A stretch of DNA of 50,415 nt from an uncultured Marinoscillum sp. Its GTDB lineage: Bacteria > Bacteroidota > Bacteroidia > Cytophagales > Cyclobacteriaceae. The stretch covers positions 1 to 50,415 of the forward strand of contig CACLDR010000008.1 of the NCBI GenBank assembly GCA_902605755.1, written 5' to 3'. The notes under the pieces are model-generated. The model did no database searches. It was not told where the DNA came from and saw only the letters and a list, made by a program, of their open reading frames with translations. The translations under genes and the position numbers were made by a program. Positions 36,010 to 45,499 of this stretch are shown piece after piece; within the stretch, counting starts at the first letter, position 1, and each line of letters begins with the position of its first letter.

Positions 36010-37451
36010 AATCGTCGATCTGAGTAAATGAACTTTTTTAGTTTAATATTTGCATAGGCAAAAAAGATGCTCATAAAGGGGCTTATGATGTTGAAAAAGC
36101 AAAAGGGAAGATAGGTCAATGTGGCAACACTTAAGACGTTGGCATGATAAGCACCACAGGTATTCCAAGGAACTAATACACTAGTCACCGTACCTGAATC
36201 CTCCAAGGTCCGGCTTAAATTTTCTGGAGCTAATCCCTTTTTTTTATAGGTGTCAGCATACATTCTTCCAGGAATTACGATGGCTAAATATTGATCTGAA
36301 GCGGTAATATTGAAAAAAGCGCAAGTTCCAACGGTAGAGGCGACTAAAGATCCAATTGAGCTGACCAAGGTTAAAAGTGCCTCTGCTATTTTCTTGAGGA
36401 AGCCAGCCCTTTCCATCACGCCACCAAAAACCATAGCGGAGAGAATGAGCCATATAGTTCCCAGCATACCAGACATACCTTTTGAATGCAAAAGGTCGCT
36501 TACCATTTCGTTACTCGTCTCAATAGACATACTACCATACAGCGCTTTCATAATTCCTATATACATTGCGCGAGCATTTGTGCCACCACCTATTTCTGCC
36601 ACCATAGTAGGTTGAAAGATTAAGGCGAAAATACCCCCTATTAATGCTCCAGATAGTAATGAAGGCAATGCATGTACTTTTTTTATAATTAAAAAAATAA
36701 CTATCATCGGAACCAAAAATAGCCATCCATTGATTTCAAATTTTTCAGTGATCGCATTTAGAATCAGGTCGGTTTGTGTGGTTTCAATTTGACCTTCAAA
36801 TCTTAATCCGATTGCCAGAAAGATGATTAAGGTAATTGTTATAGAAGGTATAGTAGTGTAAGCCATATATTTTATGTGGGTAAATAAATCCGTTCCTGCC
36901 ATGGCGGGAGCCAAGTTAGTTGTATCTGATAATGGAGAAATCTTATCTCCAAAATAAGCTCCCGATAATACTGCTCCTGCGATCATTCCCTCTTGTATAC
37001 CCATTGCTTTGCCAATGCCTATCAAAGCGATGCCTACTGTTGCAGCAGTTGTCCAACTGCTCCCCGTTGCAATTGACACGATGATACATACGATGCAGGC
37101 TGCAAAAAGGAATACATTAGGATTTAATATTTGAAGACCATAATAGATCATTGCCGGTACGACGCCACTGAGCAACCAGGTTCCTGTCAGTGCACCAATC
37201 ATCAATAATATTAGCATTGAGCTCATTGCTGAGCTGATGCTTTTAATAATACCAGTTCGTAAATCAGGCCATTTATAACCATTCTGACAAGCTACAGTAG
37301 CGGCAACTGCTGCAGAAAGAATTAGTATAATTTGGTTAGATCCGTCTAAAGCATTATCTCCAAATATGAAGACATTAATAGAGATAAAAATAATTAAAAA
37401 TACTACAGGTATAAAAGCTTGAATGAGGGTCGGATCCCTAGATTGATGCAT
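36006..37451 (-). CDS. nhaC: Na+/H+ antiporter NhaC family
   Basis: A 481-residue membrane transporter of the NhaC family with about 11-12 helices. Characteristic blocks are TGSSWTTAATVGIALIGIGKAM, GAYFGDKISPLSDTTNLAPA (containing the conserved DxxSPxSDTTNL motif) and LEDSGTVTSVLVPWNTCGAY. It exports Na+ in exchange for protons and helps pH and salt homeostasis. First gene of an operon with the exonuclease and cupin. NhaC-type members can also transport lactate-malate or other ions, but this sequence is of the standard type. Confidence 0.9.
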   Translation of the reverse strand: MHQSRDPTLIQAFIPVVFLIIFISINVFIFGDNALDGSNQIILILSAAVAATVACQNGYKWPDLRTGIIKSISSAMSSMLILLMIGALTGTWLLSGVVPAMIYYGLQILNPNVFLFAACIVCIIVSIATGSSWTTAATVGIALIGIGKAMGIQEGMIAGAVLSGAYFGDKISPLSDTTNLAPAMAGTDLFTHIKYMAYTTIPSITITLIIFLAIGLRFEGQIETTQTDLILNAITEKFEINGWLFLVPMIVIFLIIKKVHALPSLLSGALIGGIFALIFQPTMVAEIGGGTNARAMYIGIMKALYGSMSIETSNEMVSDLLHSKGMSGMLGTIWLILSAMVFGGVMERAGFLKKIAEALLTLVSSIGSLVASTVGTCAFFNITASDQYLAIVIPGRMYADTYKKKGLAPENLSRTLEDSGTVTSVLVPWNTCGAYHANVLSVATLTYLPFCFFNIISPFMSIFFAYANIKLKKFIYSDRRL

Positions 37452-37610
37452 ATGTCAAATTAGATTTGCCGCAAATTAATGAAAATCCTTAAATAATACT
37501 CTAAATGAATCAATACCGTATAGTAATGTTTGAATTGCTTTCATTCGAAACTCAAGATCTTTTTTACATTACTTAAATTATTTTTGACTAATCACTTATA
37601 TTACATAAAC

Positions 37611-39284
37611 CTAGGAGTGACGTTTTGGAGATTTTTGTATTCCATGGATTTCTGTTTTATAGTTAACTCGAATAATCTTTGCCTTGATACCTAATGATTG
37701 CATGAAATTAAGCCAAAATAATTGTTGGGAAGATAGATGATCATTGGTCGATTTGATTTCATACAAATGATATGTATTATCTTTCCAAATAAATAAGTCT
37801 GGAAATCCCGTTGAATTGTCTTTTAAGTTCTTAGACATTTCGATCAGAATTTTTTTAAGTGCCTGAAAAGGGAGGTTCAAGATCAATTGGACTAAATGTT
37901 GTTTGATTTTTGAATTCCAATAGATCATGGGATTGGCTGTGCCGAATTTTTCCTTAAATCTTTTATCTAGAGATTTAATCATAGATTTTTTACTTCGAAA
38001 AGATTTTAGAATTTCCAGAATCGCATCTTTTCTTTTTTCATAAAACGATTTAGTATGGAGATCTGATGCACCTATTTGAATTGGGTTATGGTAAGCGCCT
38101 ATATTTTGATCAAAAATTTGATCCCATAAAATTAGGATAAATAGACTTTTCCACAAGTAATTTTCACCATGTATACCATTAAATCCTAAATTTTTGTAAA
38201 ACTGCAATGCTGCATCTTCTATCTTCTGATCTGCAACAAACGAAACCTCAATAGCGGTTGCTTCCCTTAACCTTTTTGAAGTGCTCCGTTTGATCCTAAT
38301 ATTCTTTTTGTTAAGGAAATCTTTAGCAAATAAGTATTCACTGGCATTCCATTGCTCTTTCATGATATTGATTGCTAGACTTTTGGCCTTTTCAACCTCG
38401 CCTAATCGATTTAAAATTCTTATTTGGCGCTCACGAGCCGGATGCTTCGTTGCTAATTGGTAATAGTGTAAGGCCAATGTATAGGCTTCTTCACGTTCCA
38501 ATTGTTTTCCCATTAAAAGGAACAATGGATCTCCAATTTGATGCGTTTTTAGGCTAAGTAAGTATTTTTGCCAAGGGATCATAACTAGAGTATTATGTGT
38601 AGCTATTGCATTGTTTTCTTTCAGAGCGCCTCTTACTAAACTACTTAATTTATATAATTCAAAAGCAGCGAGTGCTTCTTTCCGACTTTCAAACCAAGGG
38701 GTAAATTGTGTTTCATCTAATGTTTCTAGCTTAATATAACCTATGTCTCTAATTACAAATTCAGTCATTTGTTTTTTGTATTTTCCAAAATAAAGCATTT
38801 TAATAAATTCTAATACTTCTTGTCGGATGACTTCTATCAAAGTAAATTGAGTTAAAATAGAGTTATGAATTTGTATTTCATTTAATTGAATAATTGCGTC
38901 TTTTTTGGTTTGTTTACTCCAATCAAGATGGGTGTAAATAGCTTTTAGCTCTGCTTTGGTAAAGACCTCAAATATTTTTTTATTTATATCGAATTCGCTT
39001 GATATAAATCCAGAAAATTTTAGTTCTTTCGTTGCTGCCTCGATAGATGATATCTCATCATACCTTAATTTGTCCAATCTAAAATAAGGTCCTCTTCGGT
39101 TACTCAAACGGATGAAAAGACATTGTGCATCCAAACTAAGTTTATTGAAATCCAGGATGAATAGCTGTTCCTCGGGCCCCATTAAGTGGGCGGAGTATTT
39201 TTCTACGAACGCTAAGACTTCAGTGAAATATTGATGATAATATTTTTGAGGAAGAATAATTGGGTTATTTTTTGATTTAGGCAT
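37611..39284 (-). CDS. FAN1-like VRR-NUC domain nuclease
   Basis: A 557-residue protein of the bacterial FAN1 type, a structure-specific nuclease of branched DNA and crosslink repair. The N-terminal wing region (SLDAQCLFIRLSNRRGPYFR) matches the FAN1 block, the middle part contains helical TPR-like repeats, and the C-terminal VRR-NUC (PD-(D/E)XK) site is GFPDLFIWKDNTYHLYEIKS followed by LSSQQLFWLNFMQSLG. The catalytic Asp, Glu and Lys are present. Length equals that of Pseudomonas FAN1 (about 560). The uvrD/pcrA helicase gene lies directly upstream on the same strand. Confidence 0.87.
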   Translation of the reverse strand: MPKSKNNPIILPQKYYHQYFTEVLAFVEKYSAHLMGPEEQLFILDFNKLSLDAQCLFIRLSNRRGPYFRLDKLRYDEISSIEAATKELKFSGFISSEFDINKKIFEVFTKAELKAIYTHLDWSKQTKKDAIIQLNEIQIHNSILTQFTLIEVIRQEVLEFIKMLYFGKYKKQMTEFVIRDIGYIKLETLDETQFTPWFESRKEALAAFELYKLSSLVRGALKENNAIATHNTLVMIPWQKYLLSLKTHQIGDPLFLLMGKQLEREEAYTLALHYYQLATKHPARERQIRILNRLGEVEKAKSLAINIMKEQWNASEYLFAKDFLNKKNIRIKRSTSKRLREATAIEVSFVADQKIEDAALQFYKNLGFNGIHGENYLWKSLFILILWDQIFDQNIGAYHNPIQIGASDLHTKSFYEKRKDAILEILKSFRSKKSMIKSLDKRFKEKFGTANPMIYWNSKIKQHLVQLILNLPFQALKKILIEMSKNLKDNSTGFPDLFIWKDNTYHLYEIKSTNDHLSSQQLFWLNFMQSLGIKAKIIRVNYKTEIHGIQKSPKRHS

Positions 39285-39414
39285 AGATGTCCATCACTAT
39301 TCAACCTCTACTTATTACACTTTTGTAATTTGGATACATACCGTTCGCGCAATATTGGAAATATATTTTAAAAGCTTGTTTCTATTAATTTATTTATTTT
39401 TTTGATACTCTTGA

Positions 39415-41670
39415 CTAAATGATTCGAAGTTTAGCAAAGGATAGTAATAATGTTTTTTGACCGTGTAAATCAAAATCAATATTAGCTTTTTTACTAGTTC
39501 CATTATTTTCAACATTAATAACTTTTCCAAATCCAAATTTAGGATGCTCGACTTTCATACCTCCAGAAAGATCAGAGACATCACTTGGTTTGAAATCGCC
39601 AGAGGGTTTATGATCTGGTATTTTTTTTCCGGGAGCTTTATCTAAATTTTGCTTGATAAAATTCCGTGCATATTGTAGATTTGAATTTGGAATTGGTGAC
39701 TCGCTCAAGAACTTCCTGTTGACATGAATGAGATTAGAGTCAACTTCTTGAAGGAAACGACTGGGTTCACAATTTTTTAATCTTCCAAATCGATATCTAT
39801 TTAATGCATAGCTAAAATGTAGTTTTTTTTCTGCTCGAGTAATGGCGACGTAAAAAAGGCGACGCTCTTCTTCAAGATCAGCCCGACTGCCCAACATCAT
39901 TTGAGAGGGGAAGAGTTCCTCTTCCAGCCCCACGACGTAGACATAGGGAAATTCTAGGCCTTTAGCCATATGTATGGTCATTAAGGTTACAGTGTCTTCG
40001 TTATTGTTATTTCGGTCTTCATCTGTTAAAAGGGCCACATCTTGAAGAAAAGAGGCGAGTGATTTATCTTCGCGCTCTTGATCGTCGACGAATTCTTTGA
40101 TTGCATTAAGCAATTCTTGTACATTTTCAAACCGACTTAGTCCTTCTACAGTTTTATCATCATAGAGTTCCTTGAGTAAACCAGAATTTTTTGCAATCAT
40201 AGAGGCAGCCTCGTATCCATCTTTATTTTTGACGGTATTCTTGAAATTTTTGATTAAATCTACAAATGTCTCAATTTGTTTTGTTGATCTGCCCCCAAAT
40301 AGCTCTTGAGCATGTCTTAGTATATCCCAGATATCTGCTCCCTGTTCTTCGGCGGTTAAAAAAAGCTTTTCAACTGTCGTAGGGCCTATACCACGTTTGG
40401 GTAGGTTAATGATTCTTCTCAGTGCCGTTTCATCATTGGAATTGACGACAAATCGGATGTAGGCGACCAAATCCTTGATTTCTCGCCTTTGATAGAAAGA
40501 AAGGCCTCCGATAACTCGGTATTTAATATTCATTCGTCTTAATGCCTCTTCTATCGCTCTAGACTGGCTATTAGTTCGGTATAAAATTGCAAAATCTGCA
40601 TTATATGCTTGATTTTTCATCTTAGTTTCAAAGATAGAGGAAGCAACCAGCTTACCTTCCTCATTGTCAGAGGCTGACTTAATGATTTCAATCAATTCAC
40701 CCGATTCATTTTTAGTCCAAACATCCTTTTTTAGTTGGGCTGTGTTTTTATCGATCAATGAGTTGGCTGCCTGAACAATATTTTTTGTAGAACGATAATT
40801 TTGCTCGAGTTTGATGAGTTGGAGGTCTGGATAATCCCTTTCAAAGTTTAAGATATTTTGAATATCAGCTCCACGAAATGCATAAATACTTTGGGCATCA
40901 TCACCGACCACACATATATTTTGCCTTACTGCACCCAACTTTTTGGCAATCATGTATTGTGAGATATTGGTATCTTGAAACTCATCAATCATTACATAGT
41001 GAAAACGTTGTTGGTACTTATTGAGTACATCAAGATGTTCCTGAAACAAGACATTGGTCTTAAATAACAAATCATCAAAATCCATTGCATCAGCTTTTAG
41101 ACATCGCAGGGTATAAATTTGATAAATTCGACCCATTTCAGGTCGACCATTGATCTCATCATCTGCTTTATAAATGGGATTTTCATTATACTCCTTCCAG
41201 CTAATTAATCGGTTTTTGGCATTAGAAATTCTGTTGTAAACCACATTGGCTTTATAAAGTTTATCATCGAGATTAAGACTTTTTAAGATGTTTTTGATCA
41301 AGGATTTGGAATCTTCTGTATCATAGATAGTGAAGTTGTTCGTATATCCTATATGTCTTGCTTCAGTTCGTAAAATACGGGCAAAAACAGCATGAAAAGT
41401 GCCCATCCATATATTTCGAGCCTCTGGGCCAATCAACTTTTCAATACGATTTCGCATCTCTTTGGATGCTTTATTAGTAAAAGTCAAGGATAAAATATTG
41501 AAAGGGTCTACGTTGTAATGATCCATCAAGTAAGCGATTCGGGTTGTAAGTACCCTCGTTTTACCTGAGCCAGCTCCGGCGATAATCATCGTAGGGCCTT
41601 TCACATTGATCACCCCTTCATGCTGGGAAGGATTAAGGTCTTTTAAGTAGAAATATTCACCAGTCGACAT
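39415..41670 (-). CDS. pcrA: UvrD/PcrA superfamily 1 DNA helicase
   Basis: A 751-residue 3'-5' helicase. Motif I is AGAGSGKTRVL (residues 31-41), Q-motif LNPSQHEGV precedes it, motif II DEFQDTN, motif III GDDAQSIYAFRGA, motif IV QNYRST, motif V HMAKGLEFPYVYVVGLEEELFP, motif VI VAITRAEKKL. The C-terminal region ends in a PcrA-type Tudor-like domain (MKVEHPKFGFGKVINVE). Central in nucleotide excision and mismatch repair and in clearing RNA polymerase. Its neighbour is a FAN1-like nuclease; the opposite-strand sulfotransferase is divergent. Confidence 0.96.
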   Translation of the reverse strand: MSTGEYFYLKDLNPSQHEGVINVKGPTMIIAGAGSGKTRVLTTRIAYLMDHYNVDPFNILSLTFTNKASKEMRNRIEKLIGPEARNIWMGTFHAVFARILRTEARHIGYTNNFTIYDTEDSKSLIKNILKSLNLDDKLYKANVVYNRISNAKNRLISWKEYNENPIYKADDEINGRPEMGRIYQIYTLRCLKADAMDFDDLLFKTNVLFQEHLDVLNKYQQRFHYVMIDEFQDTNISQYMIAKKLGAVRQNICVVGDDAQSIYAFRGADIQNILNFERDYPDLQLIKLEQNYRSTKNIVQAANSLIDKNTAQLKKDVWTKNESGELIEIIKSASDNEEGKLVASSIFETKMKNQAYNADFAILYRTNSQSRAIEEALRRMNIKYRVIGGLSFYQRREIKDLVAYIRFVVNSNDETALRRIINLPKRGIGPTTVEKLFLTAEEQGADIWDILRHAQELFGGRSTKQIETFVDLIKNFKNTVKNKDGYEAASMIAKNSGLLKELYDDKTVEGLSRFENVQELLNAIKEFVDDQEREDKSLASFLQDVALLTDEDRNNNNEDTVTLMTIHMAKGLEFPYVYVVGLEEELFPSQMMLGSRADLEEERRLFYVAITRAEKKLHFSYALNRYRFGRLKNCEPSRFLQEVDSNLIHVNRKFLSESPIPNSNLQYARNFIKQNLDKAPGKKIPDHKPSGDFKPSDVSDLSGGMKVEHPKFGFGKVINVENNGTSKKANIDFDLHGQKTLLLSFAKLRII

Positions 41671-41674
41671 AATG

Positions 41675-41682
41675 CAAAACTA
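41675..41682 (-). promoter_or_regulatory. Bacteroidota -7 element upstream of uvrD/pcrA
   Basis: On the minus strand this reads TAGTTTTG, 4 bp before the start codon, the short-leader form common in Bacteroidota (TAnnTTTGC-ATG). Confidence 0.45.
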
Positions 41683-41827
41683 AGCCATACAATATTTTCA
41701 TCCTTATTGAGTAAAATAAAAGATCGCCATTCAAATATTCAAAAGAAGAGATCTTTTTTTATGAGATCAAGGTTAAAATTTATCTTAAGGTAATTAAGTA
41801 GATGGATAATTTACTCAATGAAATGAA

Positions 41828-41835
41828 TAAATTTG
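41828..41835 (+). promoter_or_regulatory. Bacteroidota -7 element upstream of sulfotransferase
   Basis: TAAATTTG matches TAnnTTTG and ends 4 bp before the ATG at 41840. The message would be almost leaderless. Confidence 0.4.
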
Positions 41836-41839
41836 TACG

Positions 41840-42661
41840 ATGAGTGAGCCAAATATATTTTTTCATGTTGGATTGGGAAAAGTCGCTTCAACTTATTTGC
41901 AAAATAAGGTGTTCAACAATCTTGATGGAATTCATTATATTCCAAAAAATAAGTACCGAAGCAGTATCGGTATTATTAGAAAAAATGGGCCAAAAAAGTA
42001 CTTAGTATCTTGTGAGATGGACAGACAGTTTAATGATGAAGTAGCACGATTCACATCGCACTTTTCTGATGTCAAAATAATTATTTTGTTTAGAGATCAT
42101 GGGGGTTGGATTGCCTCTCAGTATCGCAGGTATGTCAAAAATGGTGGATACCGTGGCTTTGAAGAATTCGTTTCTTTAGACCCTGATCGGGAGGGAATCT
42201 GGGATAAAAAGCATTTGAATTTTTATGCAAAACTGGAAGTTATTGAAAAATATACCAAACAAAAACCTTTAGTATTGTTTCATAGTGAACTTAAAAACGA
42301 TCCATGGACATTTCTAAATAAAATTTCACAATTTACAGGTACGACCTACACCGAAGAGAAGATCTCACTGGGGAAGGTACATGCTTCTTACACAGAAAAG
42401 CAATTATTGGTGCTCAGATCTTTTTGCCAAAATTATGTTGGATATATTCCTCGAGGAAGGAGCAGTAGAATATCTAATTGGCTATTATTTAGACCTTGGT
42501 GGGCATTTTTTCATTTGGTAATGTATGCGGCAGCACTTTTTCCTAAATCTTGGGTACCAGAGGGGCCGCTTGTACCTCCTGACTATGTCAGGCAAGTAAA
42601 TAATTTATTTGCTGACGATTGGGACAAAATTAATCAGTATGCTCAGAAAAATAATCCCTAA
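41840..42661 (+). CDS. Sulfotransferase-like protein
   Basis: A 273-residue protein of the P-loop sulfotransferase fold, which uses PAPS to sulfate carbohydrates, lipids or proteins. The 5'-phosphosulfate loop is FHVGLGKVASTYLQNKVF and the 3'-phosphate block is IILFRDHGGWIASQYRRYVK. Convergent with the DAHP synthase gene, only 2 bp apart. The substrate is unknown. No sulfate-activation genes are visible in the window. Confidence 0.8.
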   Translation: MSEPNIFFHVGLGKVASTYLQNKVFNNLDGIHYIPKNKYRSSIGIIRKNGPKKYLVSCEMDRQFNDEVARFTSHFSDVKIIILFRDHGGWIASQYRRYVKNGGYRGFEEFVSLDPDREGIWDKKHLNFYAKLEVIEKYTKQKPLVLFHSELKNDPWTFLNKISQFTGTTYTEEKISLGKVHASYTEKQLLVLRSFCQNYVGYIPRGRSSRISNWLLFRPWWAFFHLVMYAAALFPKSWVPEGPLVPPDYVRQVNNLFADDWDKINQYAQKNNP

Positions 42662-42663
42662 TA

Positions 42664-43707
42664 TTAGGCGAATATAGGCCTATTTTTTATTATCCAAATA
42701 GCCTCAATGTCTGTGATTAGTTGTTTTAAGATATCAGGTTTGATAGACTGCTTTGGATCATCTCCAATACCTCTCTGTGGGTCTATATGACTTTCAATAA
42801 TGACACCATCAGCTCCATAAGCGATAGCTGCCAGCGCTGCTGAGGGTACATACTTAGCTCTGCCTACAGAATGGCAAGGATCTACGATTACCGGTGCCCA
42901 GGTCTTTTCTTTGAGCAGTGGTGTGATTGACTCGTCAGGATAATTACGATAAGAGTCCATAGTTGGATTAGTTCCCCTTGGGCATAGCATGATATCTGGA
43001 TTTCCAGCGGCCGCTATATATTCTGCTGCCGCAATAAATTCGTTGACAGGGCCCATGCCCATGGATCTTTTCAGTAATACCGCAATTTTCTTATTTTGAG
43101 TCATCTGACCGATGCTTTTAAGCAATGAATAGTTTAGAGCATTTCTCGCCCCCACTTGTAAAATATCAACTCCAGCTTCAACAGCTATTCTTAGTTGATG
43201 TTCATCCATTACTTCAGTATCAACAGGCAGGTCTGTTTGAGCTCTGGCCTCCATAAGTATTTTCACGGATGCGTCATCTCCTTGGTAAGAGTAAGGCATG
43301 GTTCGAGGCTTCCAAACACCACCTCTTATAGCTTTAGCACCTGCTTCTTTTACTGCATGAGCAGATTCAATAAACAAATTTGGATTTTTAGGGTCTATGG
43401 TACAATGTCCTGCAATGACAAAAGGGCCATTACCGACTATATGATCTCCCAAAACTATTTTGTGCTGAGCTAATTCAGAACTGCTATCCATCAATTTAAA
43501 GGGGGAATCTACAGCATCAAAACGATCTATAAAATCAAGTCCGAGTATTCTATTTATCATTATGGTTTTTCTTTCTTCACCTAAAACAGCGTAAACACTT
43601 CTATGATGACCTACAATTACTTGTAGTTTACAATCATATTCCTCTACAATTGAAGTAACGATTGATAGTTGTTCATTGGTTAATTTAGGTTCCTTCGGAA
43701 TAATCAT
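42664..43707 (-). CDS. DAHP synthase (type I-beta), divergent active-site motifs
   Basis: A 347-residue enzyme of the shikimate-pathway entry family (3-deoxy-7-phosphoheptulonate synthase) with the N-terminal ferredoxin-like regulatory domain (residues 1-70). The barrel retains metal ligands: Cys102, His279, Glu305 and Asp316/317. But signature blocks differ: AGHCTID replaces AGPCSVE, KPRTMPYS replaces KPRTSPYS, KRSMGM replaces KRGM, DPCHSVG replaces DPSHxxG and LCPRG replaces LCERG. The overall frame is as in Thermotoga DAHPS. It may be a paralogue with altered regulation or substrate rather than the main enzyme. Confidence 0.82.
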   Translation of the reverse strand: MIIPKEPKLTNEQLSIVTSIVEEYDCKLQVIVGHHRSVYAVLGEERKTIMINRILGLDFIDRFDAVDSPFKLMDSSSELAQHKIVLGDHIVGNGPFVIAGHCTIDPKNPNLFIESAHAVKEAGAKAIRGGVWKPRTMPYSYQGDDASVKILMEARAQTDLPVDTEVMDEHQLRIAVEAGVDILQVGARNALNYSLLKSIGQMTQNKKIAVLLKRSMGMGPVNEFIAAAEYIAAAGNPDIMLCPRGTNPTMDSYRNYPDESITPLLKEKTWAPVIVDPCHSVGRAKYVPSAALAAIAYGADGVIIESHIDPQRGIGDDPKQSIKPDILKQLITDIEAIWIIKNRPIFA

Positions 43708-43727
43708 GTTATATTTATATAAATATG

Positions 43728-43735
43728 CAAACCTA
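43728..43735 (-). promoter_or_regulatory. Bacteroidota -7 element upstream of DAHP synthase
   Basis: On the minus strand this is TAGGTTTG, 20 bp before the start codon. No clear -33 part. Confidence 0.4.
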
Positions 43736-43876
43736 ATATGATCTATTGATTTAGGCTCTTTTTTTAATTTTTTTATTCAGGTTTAGTGTGATTTTTTAAG
43801 TTTTTTTTTTTTTAAGGTTAATATAGCTAACAATCAATAAATTAATTTATCGAGCATTAGATAATCATATTGAAAT

Positions 43877-43884
43877 TAAATTTG
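43877..43884 (+). promoter_or_regulatory. Bacteroidota -7 element upstream of OsmC gene
   Basis: TAAATTTG matches TAnnTTTG and ends 4 bp before the ATG at 43889. Confidence 0.4.
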
Positions 43885-43888
43885 AATC

Positions 43889-44302
43889 ATGGAAATGGAA
43901 GTAGTTTTAGGATTTAAATCAGAGGAGGAGTTCTATACATTAAATAGCACTCAAAATCGCCTAGATATTGACATGTATGGGCCAGAAAAAAAACAAGCTC
44001 AATCTCCTATGGAATTATTATTGTCGGGGATCATCGCTTGTGCTGCTGTAGACATCGTCTCGATGATTAAAAAAAGGCGTAAAAAATTAAATGATATTTC
44101 GGGAAAAGCTCGTGGCCAACGAAGAGCAATTGCTCCGAGATCTTTCACTGAGATAAAAATTCATTATGAAATTAACTCGCCTGATCTCACAGATCGTGAG
44201 GCTGAAAAGATTATATCATTGGCCGTAAACAAATATTGCTCCGTTGCCTCATCCTTAAGCAATGATATTAAGCTATCATATGGATTTGAGATTAATCGAT
44301 AG
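43889..44302 (+). CDS. OsmC/Ohr family peroxidase-like protein
   Basis: A 137-residue protein of the OsmC family, thiol-dependent peroxidases for organic hydroperoxides. Both redox Cys are in place: ACAAVDIV (first Cys in SGIIACAAVDIV, around residue 52) and KYCSVASSLS. Typical YhfA/OsmC-like layout with SPMELLLSG before the first Cys. Convergent with the trans-sulfuration gene (8 bp apart). Its role with katG/oxyR, both in the window but 23 kb away, is only thematic. Confidence 0.9.
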   Translation: MEMEVVLGFKSEEEFYTLNSTQNRLDIDMYGPEKKQAQSPMELLLSGIIACAAVDIVSMIKKRRKKLNDISGKARGQRRAIAPRSFTEIKIHYEINSPDLTDREAEKIISLAVNKYCSVASSLSNDIKLSYGFEINR

Positions 44303-44310
44303 ATTTTATC

Positions 44311-45453
44311 TTAAGGTTCCATAGCTTGTTTTAAATCCTCAATCAAATCCTCAATATCCTCAATGCCCACACTTAATCTGATGAGTGAGTCTGTCAGACC
44401 GGATTTCAACCTTTCCTTTTTTGGAATAGAGGCGTGAGTCATGCTTGCAGGATGCCCAATTAAAGACTCCACACCACCTAGAGATTCGGCAAGGCTAAAT
44501 AATTTGACCTTTTTCATCAACTTAAAAGCAAAATCAATGTGGTTATTCTTTAGAGTAAATGAGATCATCCCTCCAAATCGGCGCATCTGCTTCTTGGCAA
44601 CTTGATGATTGGGATGTCCTGTAAATCCAGGCCAAAATACTTGGTTGACATAGTGATTATTTTTCAGAAAAAGGGCTATTTTTTTTCCATTTTCGCAATG
44701 TCTATCCATTCTAAGGTGTAAAGTTTTTATTCCTCTCAAGACTAAAAAGCAATCATTAGGGCCTGGAGTGGCACCAGCAGAATTTTGAATGTATCCAATT
44801 TTATCATCCAAGGCTTTGTCATTGGTGATGACCGCACCCATTACTACGTCGGAATGGCCAGAGATATATTTAGTTACAGAGTGGACAACAATGTTTGCAC
44901 CCAAGTCAATTGGATTTTGTAAATAGGGTGTGGCAAAAGTATTATCAACGCAAACCCAGCTACGATAGGTTTTGGCGATACTTACCAAAGCGCGGATGTC
45001 TACAATTCGCATCATGGGATTTGTTGGAGATTCAATCCAAATCATTTTAGTATTTTTATTAAAGGCTTGCTTTACAGCTTCCAAGTCTTGAAGATCAACA
45101 AATTTAAAAATGATACCATAGTTTTGATAGATTGCGGTGAAAAGTCGATAAGTACCACCATAAAGGTCATGAGTACAGATGACTTCATCTCCTGGGGCTA
45201 ACAATTTAATTACGGCATCTGTGGCACCCATTCCTGATGAAAAACAACGTCCAAAATTTGCATTTTCTAAGGCTGCTAAATTTTCTTCTAAAACTGCTCT
45301 TGTGGGATTTTGAGTACGCGCATATTCGAATCCTTTGTGTTTTCCTGGCTCCTCTTGTACGTACGTAGAGGTCTGAAAAATGGGCGTCATAATAGCACCT
45401 GTTGTGGGATCGGGTGCAATGCCCGCATGCAATACTTTAGTTCCGAATTTCAT
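44311..45453 (-). CDS. Cystathionine gamma-synthase/lyase (trans-sulfuration PLP enzyme)
   Basis: A 380-residue Cys/Met-metabolism PLP-dependent enzyme. The cofactor lysine is Lys195 in SVTKYISGHSD, with the conserved blocks FEYARTQNPTRAVLE, SSGMGATDAVI and VDNTFATPYLQNP. It either builds cystathionine from O-acylhomoserine and Cys or splits cystathionine to Cys; both are possible. Because a cystathionine beta-synthase lies 3.7 kb away, the lyase role in reverse trans-sulfuration is plausible. Located 46 bp downstream of the LOG-family gene on the same strand. Confidence 0.92.
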   Translation of the reverse strand: MKFGTKVLHAGIAPDPTTGAIMTPIFQTSTYVQEEPGKHKGFEYARTQNPTRAVLEENLAALENANFGRCFSSGMGATDAVIKLLAPGDEVICTHDLYGGTYRLFTAIYQNYGIIFKFVDLQDLEAVKQAFNKNTKMIWIESPTNPMMRIVDIRALVSIAKTYRSWVCVDNTFATPYLQNPIDLGANIVVHSVTKYISGHSDVVMGAVITNDKALDDKIGYIQNSAGATPGPNDCFLVLRGIKTLHLRMDRHCENGKKIALFLKNNHYVNQVFWPGFTGHPNHQVAKKQMRRFGGMISFTLKNNHIDFAFKLMKKVKLFSLAESLGGVESLIGHPASMTHASIPKKERLKSGLTDSLIRLSVGIEDIEDLIEDLKQAMEP

Positions 45454-45499
45454 TCTTTTTATTTTAAATCATTGCAATGATAATACAAGTGTTATTTAA

